A stretch of DNA of 52,526 bases from Terriglobia bacterium (GTDB lineage: Bacteria > Acidobacteriota > Terriglobia > Bryobacterales > UBA6623): assembly GCA_009838515.1 (NCBI GenBank), contig VXRL01000020.1, positions 1-52,526 of the forward strand, written 5' to 3'. Positions 34,814 to 42,854 of this stretch are shown here, piece by piece. Below the pieces are notes generated by a model. That model made no database searches. It saw nothing but the letters and a program-made list of their open reading frames with translations, and had not been told where the DNA came from. Each line of letters begins with the position of its first letter. The stretch's first letter is position 1. The translations under genes and the position numbers were made by a program.

Positions 34814-36034
34814 ATGGGGCCGAAGGAATCTCTGGCGCACCGCGAGATCGCCCTCGCCGCCCTGCGCGCTCTGCGGGCCCAGAGGCTGCGCTCGGTGCTC
34901 ACGGCCGCCAGCATGGCAGCTGCCGTAGCCGCCGTGGTGCTCGTCGCAACAGTTGCGGCGACAGGCAGCCAGTTCGTTCTGGCTCAGATTCAAGGAGTTG
35001 GCTCGAACTTGGTGTATGCCTACTACGAGGCCGGCGGAAATGTCTCGGACTCGGAAGCGGATTACATCGACCTCGCGGACGTCGAAGCCGTGCGCCTTCG
35101 GTTGGGTGCGCTGGCTGCGGCGGTCGCCGGCGTGAGCAGCACGTGGGATTCCATCGTGATCCAGGGCCGCCCGACCCAGATCCGCATCTTGGGCTCCAGC
35201 GAATCCTACCTTCGCGTGCGAAACCCAGTCGTCCATCACGGTCGCTTCTTGGAGCGGGCCGATCTCGAAGGCAGGGCCCGGGTCTGCCTGGTCACGCGCC
35301 GCCTCGGGCAGGACCTGTTCGGCTCTGGCTCGGCCGCCGTCGGCCGGAGCGTGACGGCACACGGTGTTGAGTTCAAGGTCATCGGCGTGTTTTCCGAGCG
35401 TGTCGAGACCTACGGGCAGTCTGAGGTGTCCGAGCGCTCCATGCTGGTGCCGTACACCGTGCTGCGCTATTTCCAAGAGACCGAGCGGGTCGACCCGCTT
35501 TATGTCTCTGTCAGGTCGCAGGAGAGCGTCGAGGAAGTTGCCGGGATGGTGCGAGAGACGCTCGAGTCGCGCCACCGCCCCGGTTCGCTGTACCGCGTCG
35601 AAACGCTAGCGGGGATCCTGGCCACAGCCAGGAGGGTCTTGTTGGCGCTTAGCGTTGCCATGATTCTGGTCGCTTCCATTACCCTTGCGGTTAGTGGGGT
35701 GTTCATCATGAACATGATGTTGATTGCGGTCTCGGAGCGCACGGTCGAGATCGGAATTCGGAGGGCGGTGGGAGCCTCGCGGCGCGAGATCCGCGCGCAG
35801 TTCGTGTTCGAAGCCGTGCTGCTCGCGACGGTCGGCGGCGCCAGCGGGGCGTTGCTGGGGGTTGGCATCCCGTGGGCGGCAGGGCTGGCCTGGCCGGAAC
35901 TGGCGCCGCACGTTCCGAGTCACTGGGTCGCTCTCGCTCTCCTGGGCGCGGCGGCCTGCGGCGCTGTGTTCGGTTTGCTTCCGGCAGCCCGTGCGGCTAA
36001 CCTCGATCCGGCGGAGGCCCTTCGACATGACTAG
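34814..36034 (+). CDS. MacB/FtsX-type ABC transporter permease
   Basis: 406 residues from ATG 34814; a GTG at 34796 would add six residues. The topology is that of MacB-like permeases: a first transmembrane helix at about 27-50 (AASMAAAVAAVVLVATVAAT), a periplasmic MacB_PCD-like domain (about 55-265, with VTRRLGQDLFGS), then three C-terminal helices. These include LALSVAMILVASITLAVSGV, the cytoplasmic-loop motif RTVEIGIRRAVGASRREI, and a final AARAANLDPAEALRHD. The family needs a separate or fused ATPase, and none is encoded in this window. It overlaps the TolC-like gene by eight bases. It would power export of a macrolide, peptide or lipoprotein-type substrate through the adaptor and channel. 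Confidence 0.9.
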   Translation: MGPKESLAHREIALAALRALRAQRLRSVLTAASMAAAVAAVVLVATVAATGSQFVLAQIQGVGSNLVYAYYEAGGNVSDSEADYIDLADVEAVRLRLGALAAAVAGVSSTWDSIVIQGRPTQIRILGSSESYLRVRNPVVHHGRFLERADLEGRARVCLVTRRLGQDLFGSGSAAVGRSVTAHGVEFKVIGVFSERVETYGQSEVSERSMLVPYTVLRYFQETERVDPLYVSVRSQESVEEVAGMVRETLESRHRPGSLYRVETLAGILATARRVLLALSVAMILVASITLAVSGVFIMNMMLIAVSERTVEIGIRRAVGASRREIRAQFVFEAVLLATVGGASGALLGVGIPWAAGLAWPELAPHVPSHWVALALLGAAACGAVFGLLPAARAANLDPAEALRHD

Positions 36035-37325
36035 GATTGCGACCTTCCTGCTGCTCTTGGCAGCGAGTGCAGGCGTTCAGGCCCAACAGCCTGAAGCGCG
36101 TTCTATCGATCTGAGGCAGGTCATCCAGATGGCGCTGGTGGCGGACCCCGATGTGCGCTTGGCACAGCTGGCGGTCGAACGCTCGGCCAACGCGCTGGCG
36201 CTCGTCCGCGCCGAGCGCTCCACGCAGTTGTACGGGGGGTCCGGCCTGGGCGCCACCGCTGGCATCCCGCAGAGCGTTCTGGGCGCGAATCCCTCGATTG
36301 CGCAGATCACGCTGCGGCAGCCGCTCCTGAACACCGAGCGCCCGGGGCGCGCCCGAGGCGCTCGCGAGGAAATCCGCTCTGGAGAGCACGAAGCCGCGGC
36401 GATTGCCGAGCGAGCCGCCTACTTGGCAGGGATTGCCTACTTGGATTTCGAGCTTGCGCTTGCGGAGCGCCGGCGCAGGCAGGGCGAGCTTGAGCACTTC
36501 CAGCGGATCGAGGCCTCCGCTGCGGCACGGGTGGAGGAAGGCTTCGAGATTCCGCTGGCGTTGAGCCGGGCCAGCCTTGACACAGCGCGAGCCCGCGACA
36601 GCGTGGCAGCGTCGCAATCCCGCGCGGACTTGCTGGAAGCGGAACTGAGGCGGATGCTCGGCCTGGGGCCTGACGTCAGGCTGGTCGCAGACGGCTCGGC
36701 CGCGGATAGCGCTGCGGTCTTGGATGCTGCCCATGGGATAGCTGGCAGGCCGGTCGGCGAGCATCCCGAGATCGCCGCTCTGGATGCGAGCTTGCGTGCG
36801 GCCAGACACCGCGCCAGCAGCGCCAGGTCTGCTCGCAATCCGAGGCTGGACATCGTGGGGCAGTATTCGCTCCTAGCGAGGTTTAACAACTACGACGACT
36901 TCTTCCGACGCTTCCAGCGGCACAATTGGCAAGCCGGAATCGCGGTAGAGGTTCCGATTTTCACAGGCCGCGGCGTTGCGGAGAGGGTGGCCAGGGCGCG
37001 GCTGGACGAACGCGAGCTGTCGCTGCGCAAGGCTGCCAAGAGCACGGCCCTGGCGCTGGCAACGCAGCGGGCCGGGGCCGCACTCGAAGAGGCCCGGCGT
37101 GGCCGCGCATTGGCGGGCCGGGAACTCGCCTACGCCCGCCAGAGTCTGGACGTGCTGCTAGCGCAGTTCGAAGAGGGTCGGATTGCCCTGGAGGACTTGC
37201 AGCGCGGGCGGGTCGAGGAGTCGTCCGCGTGGGGCGGCTTGATCGAGGCCGAATATGAGCTTGCCAAGGCGCGCCTGGGGTCCGTGTACGCAGCTGGCAG
37301 GATTCGGGATGCCTTTGCGGACTGA
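36027..37325 (+). CDS. TolC-family outer-membrane channel protein
   Basis: 432 residues from ATG 36027, eight bases inside the permease gene. Signal peptide MTRIATFLLLLAASAGVQAQ. The rest is two repeats of the TolC fold: IDLRQVIQMALVADPDVRLA opens the first helical repeat. The second opens near HPEIAALDASLRAARHRASS and continues SARNPRLDIVGQYSLL. A strand-turn-helix WQAGIAVEVPIFTGRGVAER, with the family's GxxVEVPIF element, precedes the last long coiled helix (FEEGRIALEDLQRGRVEESS). It would form the exit duct for the adaptor and permease encoded just before it. Its end overlaps the next TPR gene by 17 bases. Confidence 0.9.
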   Translation: MTRIATFLLLLAASAGVQAQQPEARSIDLRQVIQMALVADPDVRLAQLAVERSANALALVRAERSTQLYGGSGLGATAGIPQSVLGANPSIAQITLRQPLLNTERPGRARGAREEIRSGEHEAAAIAERAAYLAGIAYLDFELALAERRRRQGELEHFQRIEASAAARVEEGFEIPLALSRASLDTARARDSVAASQSRADLLEAELRRMLGLGPDVRLVADGSAADSAAVLDAAHGIAGRPVGEHPEIAALDASLRAARHRASSARSARNPRLDIVGQYSLLARFNNYDDFFRRFQRHNWQAGIAVEVPIFTGRGVAERVARARLDERELSLRKAAKSTALALATQRAGAALEEARRGRALAGRELAYARQSLDVLLAQFEEGRIALEDLQRGRVEESSAWGGLIEAEYELAKARLGSVYAAGRIRDAFAD

Positions 37326-38742
37326 TTGCCGGCGCGTGCCGGGGCTGGCCCTCGTCGCTTGCATCGCCGCCGCGGCGACCCTGCAATGGTCCTGTTCCGA
37401 CTCTTCGCTACCGCCCGTGCCGGATCCGGTCTTGGATGGGTTCGCGCTGACGGTGCGCGAGCAGATCCGCTCCGCCGCCGAGCGAGCGCGGGCAGAGCCG
37501 GACAGCGCCGAGGCCGTGGGGGCGCTTGGCAGGGTGCTCTACGCGTACGGCCAGAACCAAGCCGCCGCAGCCTGCTTCGATAGATGCCGGCGCTTGGCGC
37601 CGCAAGAGTTCGAGTGGTCGTACCTGCTGGCCGTGACCCGCTCGGACCTGGGGCAGCCCGACGCGGCGATGGTCGCGTTCGAAGCCGCTGCCGCCATTCG
37701 CCCGAACGACCTTCCCACGGCCATTCGGCGCGCGGACTTGCTAGAGCTGTCAGGGGAGCGCTCCGCCGCGGTGGGTGCTCTGCGGCATGCGCTGCAGCTT
37801 GCGCCCGATAGCGCCGCCCTGCACTACCGCCTGGGCCGGCTCGCTTCCGGGCAGGCCGGTGGCACGGCGATCCAGCATTTCGAAGCGGCCCTTGCGGCCG
37901 AGCCGGACTATCGGGAGGCGATCTACGCACTCGCGCAGGAACTGAGAGTGGTCGGCCGCGAGGCCGAGGCGGAGGAACAACTAGAACGCTATGAATCCGT
38001 CGGGGCCACGCTTCGGCGCCACTACGAGGATCCCCTCATAGATGCGATGGACACGGTTCGATCCGCGAGTGCCCAGCAGGTCTTCAACGACGCTCGGGCG
38101 GCGCAGAACAGCGGCGACTTGGAGGGTGCCTTGGCGCTTTACGGCAGCGCGCTCGAGATCGATCCCGACTACGCCCAAGTTCACGTGAATCTGATCGTGG
38201 TCTACGGGCAGCTTGGTCGACATGACGAAGTGGCCAAGCACTACGAGCGTGCCGTGAGCCTCAACCCATCGATCGCAGAGGCGCACTACAACTACGGCGT
38301 ATCGCGACACTTGGCCGCCGACTACCGCGAGGCGGCAGCGGCATTCCGGAAGGCCCTTGCCATCAATTCCCAAGACGCGAATGCGCACAACAACCTAGCC
38401 AACGCCCTCGAGCAGGGCCGGCAAGACGCTGAAGCTGCGAAGCACTACCAGCTCGCCATCAAGCATGACCCGTCACATCCTCAGGCGAACTACCACCTCG
38501 GCCGGCGGCTTGCGGAAAGAGGGCACTACCGCGACGCACTGCCGCTGCTACACAAGGCGCTAGAGCGAGACAATCAAGGGGCGCCGCTGCAGGCCTACTT
38601 GCTCGCGGTGGTCTATCGCGAATTGGCCGATCCGGCCCGCGCTCAGCAATATGCCCGAATGGCGCTGGAGAAGGCTCGTTCTGGCGGCCACGCTGAGGTC
38701 GCCGCCCGGGTCGCGAGTGAATTCGGCCTGGGACGCAAGTAG
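37309..38742 (+). CDS. TPR protein, probably a lipoprotein
   Basis: 477 residues from ATG 37309, which overlaps the TolC-like gene. The leader LALVACIAAAATLQWSC has a cysteine at a lipobox-like spot, though W at -2 is unusual. Residues about 50-240 hold divergent TPRs (VGALGRVLYAYGQNQAAAAC, LHYRLGRLASGQAGGTAIQH). Residues 270-460 hold very regular ones (VHVNLIVVYGQLGRHDEVAK, AHYNYGVSRHLAADYREAAA, AHNNLANALEQGRQDAEAAK, ANYHLGRRLAERGHYRDALP). The second block resembles the TPR region of O-GlcNAc-transferase-like proteins, but there is no catalytic domain. It is last in the receptor-efflux operon and converges on the NfeD-like gene. Confidence 0.83.
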   Translation: MPLRTDCRRVPGLALVACIAAAATLQWSCSDSSLPPVPDPVLDGFALTVREQIRSAAERARAEPDSAEAVGALGRVLYAYGQNQAAAACFDRCRRLAPQEFEWSYLLAVTRSDLGQPDAAMVAFEAAAAIRPNDLPTAIRRADLLELSGERSAAVGALRHALQLAPDSAALHYRLGRLASGQAGGTAIQHFEAALAAEPDYREAIYALAQELRVVGREAEAEEQLERYESVGATLRRHYEDPLIDAMDTVRSASAQQVFNDARAAQNSGDLEGALALYGSALEIDPDYAQVHVNLIVVYGQLGRHDEVAKHYERAVSLNPSIAEAHYNYGVSRHLAADYREAAAAFRKALAINSQDANAHNNLANALEQGRQDAEAAKHYQLAIKHDPSHPQANYHLGRRLAERGHYRDALPLLHKALERDNQGAPLQAYLLAVVYRELADPARAQQYARMALEKARSGGHAEVAARVASEFGLGRK

Positions 38743-38753
38743 GCGGTCAAGGC

Positions 38754-39176
38754 TCAGCCCTCCGCCTCTGGCGTGCGGACTTCGACCAAGAGCGTCATCC
38801 CGGCACAGCCCACGACCCGCACGACGTCGCCGGCAGCCGCGGGCGAGGAGGACTTTGCCTTCCATAGCTCCGGGCCGATCTTGATCAGTCCGATCGGATC
38901 GAGCGCGTCGCGCACAGTGCCTAGCGATCCGATCAGAGATGCGGGGCCTGTAGGGCCGCCGGTCTGATACGACAACTTGACTACCGGATACAGCGCGGCG
39001 TCCTTGGCAACCCACAGCAAGGTGGCAAGGACACAGGCCCACGGCGGTAGCGAGAGCCATTGGGCTGCCACCACCGCTAGGGCCGCGACGACGACGATTC
39101 CCGGCAACTGGTAGAGCCAATAGCGCTGCCAAGCGGAGCGCGACCTCGCCGATGGCTGAGATTTCGATTCAGACAT
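38754..39176 (-). CDS. NfeD-like membrane protein with C-terminal OB fold
   Basis: 140 residues from ATG 39176, which has AAGGAG nine bases upstream (an ATG at 39194 is also in frame). Two hydrophobic segments lie at about 24-45 (YQLPGIVVVAALAVVAAQWL) and 48-66 (PPWACVLATLLWVAKDAALY). Residues 80-138 form a small beta domain, SLIGSLGTVRDALDPIGLIK, then GDVVRVVGCAGMTLLVEV, the NfeD C-terminal OB-fold pattern. NfeD proteins usually partner a stomatin-like protease or flotillin at the membrane; no such gene is nearby. It is divergent from the plug-less receptor with about 115 bases between starts. Confidence 0.8.
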   Translation of the reverse strand: MSESKSQPSARSRSAWQRYWLYQLPGIVVVAALAVVAAQWLSLPPWACVLATLLWVAKDAALYPVVKLSYQTGGPTGPASLIGSLGTVRDALDPIGLIKIGPELWKAKSSSPAAAGDVVRVVGCAGMTLLVEVRTPEAEG

Positions 39177-39291
39177 GCTCGGCGGCTCCTTCATGATGAC
39201 CCAAGTCTCGCGGCCGGATGCCGGCGCTGAATCATGTTCGCGGTGCGATGGTCTACAATCGCGTCGCGATATTGCACGCGCGGCACGCTTG

Positions 39292-42200
39292 ATGGACACT
39301 AGGGACGAGAGGACCGCCGGGGCTGATTCGACCCGGCTTCGGGTCGCTTTGTATCGCGCCGTTACGAGCCACTGGCGAGACCTGTTCGCCCTAGCGTTCT
39401 TGTGGGCGGCGGTGGGGCCTCTGGTCTCAGGGCAGCCGCAACCGAACGGCCTGATCGGTGGCGTGGTCCGCCACGGGTCTGGCGATCCGGCGCGCGCCGC
39501 AACGGTCACGCTGTTGCATTCGGCGAGCGGGGCCGAGATATCGCTGCAGACCAACGATGCGGGAACGTACGAGGCCGCCGGACTGCCGAGCGGTCGCTAT
39601 GCGATTCGGGTTGATTCAAGCGGATACGAATCCTTCGTCCGAACGGGTCTCGAACTAGGGGAAGGCCAGACGTATCGTCAAGACGCGATCTTGGTGTCTG
39701 TTGTCGCAGGCGCGGAGCGGCCTGTGCGGACTGCGCTGATCGCAGTTGCAACGGAGAGCAGAGTCCAAGAAGTGAAGCCGGTTCCCGCCAAGCGGGCCGT
39801 CAGGGTCAAGCGCCGGACCGGCTACCTCTCCAGCACCAGCAAGCGCGGCTCGAGCGAGTTCCACGGCGCCCTGTATTCGCAGGTTGGGAACGATTCGCTG
39901 AATGCCCGCGGGTTCTTTGGCGCCAAGGCAAGGCACCGAGAGAGCAATTTCGGCGCATTCGTCGGGGGACCGTTCGTGAAGAACAAGACGTTCTTCAACT
40001 ACCACTACGACCGGCTCGCGGTGCGCTCGGGGGAACAGTCGGGCTATGGCAATTCCACTCCCGCTCATCCGTTCCGGCTGGGCGACTTCGGCCGTTTGGT
40101 GACTCCTAGGGTGATTGCCGTCGATGCCTTGGGTCGACCCGTTCGGCAGGGACAGATCTTCGACCCCGCTTCAACGGCGCTAGCGCGCAACGTGCCCGTG
40201 CGCGACCCGTTCCCCAACAACCGGATTCCGTCCGCGCACCCTCTGCGCAGCCGCGTGGCGGGCGGCGTGATCCCGCTCATGGTCAGCCCGGACCGTCCCG
40301 GCACTGAATTCAATGTCCAAGGCAATCCGCTCGGCGCTCAGGTTTGGCGGCTCGACGCGCCCAGCCATCACTTCAGGGTCAACCACTCCTTCAACGGCCG
40401 CGTGCGCGCCGCTCTATTGTTTAGCCGCATGTCGCATCCGGCTCTGCGCGATTGTGGCGGAGTCGATGGCTGCAGGGTGCGGAGCGACCCGGTGCAGACT
40501 CCACACTTGAACGGTGATTACTACGGCACTGGCGTCTACGAGGACACCACGACCCATCACCTAAGGCAACAGATCGACTGGGTGAAATCGGCTGCGGTGC
40601 TCAACCAAACCCATCTGGTGTACGACGAGTTCCATGTCCGCGGCCACTCGCTGGCTGCTGGCGCAGGGTGGCAAGGGCGACTTTGGGGGCCGTCCGGCAA
40701 CGGGCTGGTTGCTACCGACGCCGGACCGCCTGCGCTGACATTCACGGGCAACACCCGGTATTCCCCGTTGGGCAGCGAATGGGGGCGCTCGGGCTTCCTC
40801 GTGAATCACCAGTACGGGGTCGGTCACAACACGACATGGATCGCCGGGCGTCACACAGTCAAGATCGGCGGTGACTTTCGGCATCACAACTACCCGTTCC
40901 GGGGTTGGGCCAACAACGAGGCTGGCCACTTCAACTTTTCCAGGCTCCACACGGGAGGCTTTGACGAGGCCGGTCATAACCTAGTCGCGACCGGGGATCC
41001 GTTCGCCTCGTTCCTGCTGGGCCAGGTCAATTCGGCGCGCTTCCAGATTCCGGACTTTCCGACCATCACCGAGAACTTCTTCTCTTGGAGCATCGTGGAC
41101 GAATACCGGCTTAGCGCGGACCTGACGATCACGATCGGGTTGCGGTTCGAGTACCAGTCCGCGATTCGCGAGCGCGACGACAACATGTCGACCTTTGACC
41201 CGGCTGTGCCCAATCCGGGCGCAGGTGGCCGGCTCGGAGCGATGATCTTCGCTGGCGACGGCCCGGGCCGGACCGGCACGCGGACGCTGGAATCACCGCC
41301 GCGCGACGCCTTCGGACCGCGCATCGGAATCGCGAAGCGCGTCGGTCAGCGCACCGTTGTCCGCGGCGGCTACGGCATCTACTACTCAGGCGTGCCGCAC
41401 GGCCGCTTCGACGCGGTAAACACCCTCGGATTCCGATTTCATCCCACGGCGATCGATCTGAGCAACGGACGCGAATCGGCGTTCCACCTGGACGCGGGCT
41501 TTCCGCAGGCAAACGTCGTGTTACCGCCATCCATCGACCCGGCGATTGGCAATGACACATCGCCCGTGGCGGTTACTAGGGATCGCGCCACGATGGCGCG
41601 GATCCAGGAATGGTCTCTGACGATTCAGCGCCGGGGCAGCCGCGGGGTGACCTTGGACTGGTCGTATACGGGAAACCGCGGCAGCCGCTTGATTGCCGAC
41701 CGACGGGTGCTCGGGCCGGCTGCCAACGCGAACTCTCCGGAAATTCTGATCCACGGGCCGGGCGTCCTCGGATCGCGGCTGGATGCCAGGACGGCCTCCG
41801 AGAGCGGCCTTGCCATGCCCTATTCAGGATTCAGCCGCACCGCGGTGCAGTCGTTGCGTCCGTTTCCGCACATGCTCAACATCGGATACTTGAACGTGCC
41901 GGCGGGCAACAGCTTCTATCACGCGATGCAAGCCAGGCTTGAAAAGCGTTTCACGGACGGAGCGATCCTGCAGGCGAGTTACACGTGGTCCAAGCTTACC
42001 GGCATGGGAGCGGGTCGCATCCGCGCGGGGGACGGCTTGGGCCAGGGTCCGCAGAATCCGACCGATACCCAAGCGTTGGAGCGCGGCTTGAGCGCTCAGG
42101 ACGTACCGCACAGGATCTTGGCGGCGTTCACGCACCGCGTGCCGTTCTTTCAGCGGAAGAGAACGGGCATTGAGGCCAGGATGCTGGGCGGTTGGGCCGT

Positions 42201-42651
42201 ATCCGGCAGCGTGAATCTCGTTTCCGGCACTCCTGTCAATGTCGTGATGGCCAATGACCTCGGACCGTTCCTCTTCAACGGACAGAAGCGCCCCGACATT
42301 GTGAGCAACCGCGTGCGAATCGACCACGGCGACTCGTTCGACGCGGCATCAGACAGAGTATTCGACCGGTCCGCATTTGCCGATCCGGGGCCGTTGCGGT
42401 TCGGGAGCGCGTCCCGCACCATGAACTTCGTACGGGGCTTCAGCCGTGTTGCCGAGAATCTCAGCCTGTTCAAGGACACGTGGGTCAACCAGAAGTTCAA
42501 GGTGAGATTCGAGACTCAGCTCGCCAACGTGTTCAATCGGACAGTGTTCTGCGATCCGAATCGCAACTGGAGCGCCGCCTCGTTCGGGCAGGCGTTTTCG
42601 CAGTGCAACCAGCCGCGCAGGGTGCAGTTCGGGTTGCGCTTTGACTTCTAG
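39292..42651 (+). CDS. Oar-like outer-membrane receptor lacking the TonB plug domain
   Basis: 1119 residues from ATG 39292; the frame is open back to 39175 but that would cover the divergent NfeD-like start. A late signal segment (LFALAFLWAAVGPLVSG, about 31-47) precedes a carboxypeptidase-regulatory domain (50-138, LIGGVVRHGSGDPARAATVT). Normally a plug of about 125 residues with LPLNGR and LDG-N-N motifs follows. Here only some 45 mostly basic residues (VKPVPAKRAVRVKRRTGYLS) lead straight into KRGSSEFHGALY, the first barrel strand. The barrel itself is full length (NFGAFVGGPFVKNKTFFNYH, DAFGPRIGIAKRVG) and ends RRVQFGLRFDF. Either the protein works as an open or differently gated porin or it is a deletion derivative. 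Confidence 0.87.
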   Translation: MDTRDERTAGADSTRLRVALYRAVTSHWRDLFALAFLWAAVGPLVSGQPQPNGLIGGVVRHGSGDPARAATVTLLHSASGAEISLQTNDAGTYEAAGLPSGRYAIRVDSSGYESFVRTGLELGEGQTYRQDAILVSVVAGAERPVRTALIAVATESRVQEVKPVPAKRAVRVKRRTGYLSSTSKRGSSEFHGALYSQVGNDSLNARGFFGAKARHRESNFGAFVGGPFVKNKTFFNYHYDRLAVRSGEQSGYGNSTPAHPFRLGDFGRLVTPRVIAVDALGRPVRQGQIFDPASTALARNVPVRDPFPNNRIPSAHPLRSRVAGGVIPLMVSPDRPGTEFNVQGNPLGAQVWRLDAPSHHFRVNHSFNGRVRAALLFSRMSHPALRDCGGVDGCRVRSDPVQTPHLNGDYYGTGVYEDTTTHHLRQQIDWVKSAAVLNQTHLVYDEFHVRGHSLAAGAGWQGRLWGPSGNGLVATDAGPPALTFTGNTRYSPLGSEWGRSGFLVNHQYGVGHNTTWIAGRHTVKIGGDFRHHNYPFRGWANNEAGHFNFSRLHTGGFDEAGHNLVATGDPFASFLLGQVNSARFQIPDFPTITENFFSWSIVDEYRLSADLTITIGLRFEYQSAIRERDDNMSTFDPAVPNPGAGGRLGAMIFAGDGPGRTGTRTLESPPRDAFGPRIGIAKRVGQRTVVRGGYGIYYSGVPHGRFDAVNTLGFRFHPTAIDLSNGRESAFHLDAGFPQANVVLPPSIDPAIGNDTSPVAVTRDRATMARIQEWSLTIQRRGSRGVTLDWSYTGNRGSRLIADRRVLGPAANANSPEILIHGPGVLGSRLDARTASESGLAMPYSGFSRTAVQSLRPFPHMLNIGYLNVPAGNSFYHAMQARLEKRFTDGAILQASYTWSKLTGMGAGRIRAGDGLGQGPQNPTDTQALERGLSAQDVPHRILAAFTHRVPFFQRKRTGIEARMLGGWAVSGSVNLVSGTPVNVVMANDLGPFLFNGQKRPDIVSNRVRIDHGDSFDAASDRVFDRSAFADPGPLRFGSASRTMNFVRGFSRVAENLSLFKDTWVNQKFKVRFETQLANVFNRTVFCDPNRNWSAASFGQAFSQCNQPRRVQFGLRFDF

Positions 42652-42714
42652 CCGCAGCATCCGTAGCCTCGGCCAGACAGCGCCGCGATCGAGGTGATGC
42701 CCGGTGAATTCACG

Positions 42715-42731
42715 GATCCCTGACGGGGATC
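42715..42731 (+). terminator. Weak hairpin after the plug-less receptor gene
   Basis: Perfect 6-base arms GATCCC and GGGATC with a 5-base loop, 63 bases after the stop at 42651. No run of T follows, so at best it helps stop or protect the transcript. Confidence 0.25.
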
Positions 42732-42756
42732 AGCAGCCTGCGGGCGGAACGCATTC

Positions 42757-42795
42757 CGCATGAAGCGCAAACGTTCCTCTGCTATACTTCATGCG
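42757..42795 (+). promoter_or_regulatory. Extended -10 promoter enclosed by a perfect 9-bp inverted repeat
   Basis: TGC-TATACT at 42780-42788 is an extended -10 element. The arms CGCATGAAG (42757-42765) and CTTCATGCG (42787-42795) are exact reverse complements, centred 30 bases apart, about three helical turns. One covers the -35 position and the other overlaps the end of the -10. This is the layout of an operator bound by a dimeric regulator. A further inverted repeat, GCGGAA/TTCCGC, lies at 42744-42759. The VWFA gene starts about 60 bases downstream. Confidence 0.5.
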
Positions 42796-42854
42796 CCAAC
42801 CGCCCCTCAGGGCAGGGAAGCCGGGCCTGGGGTGCGGCCTGTGAGGTCACATCA

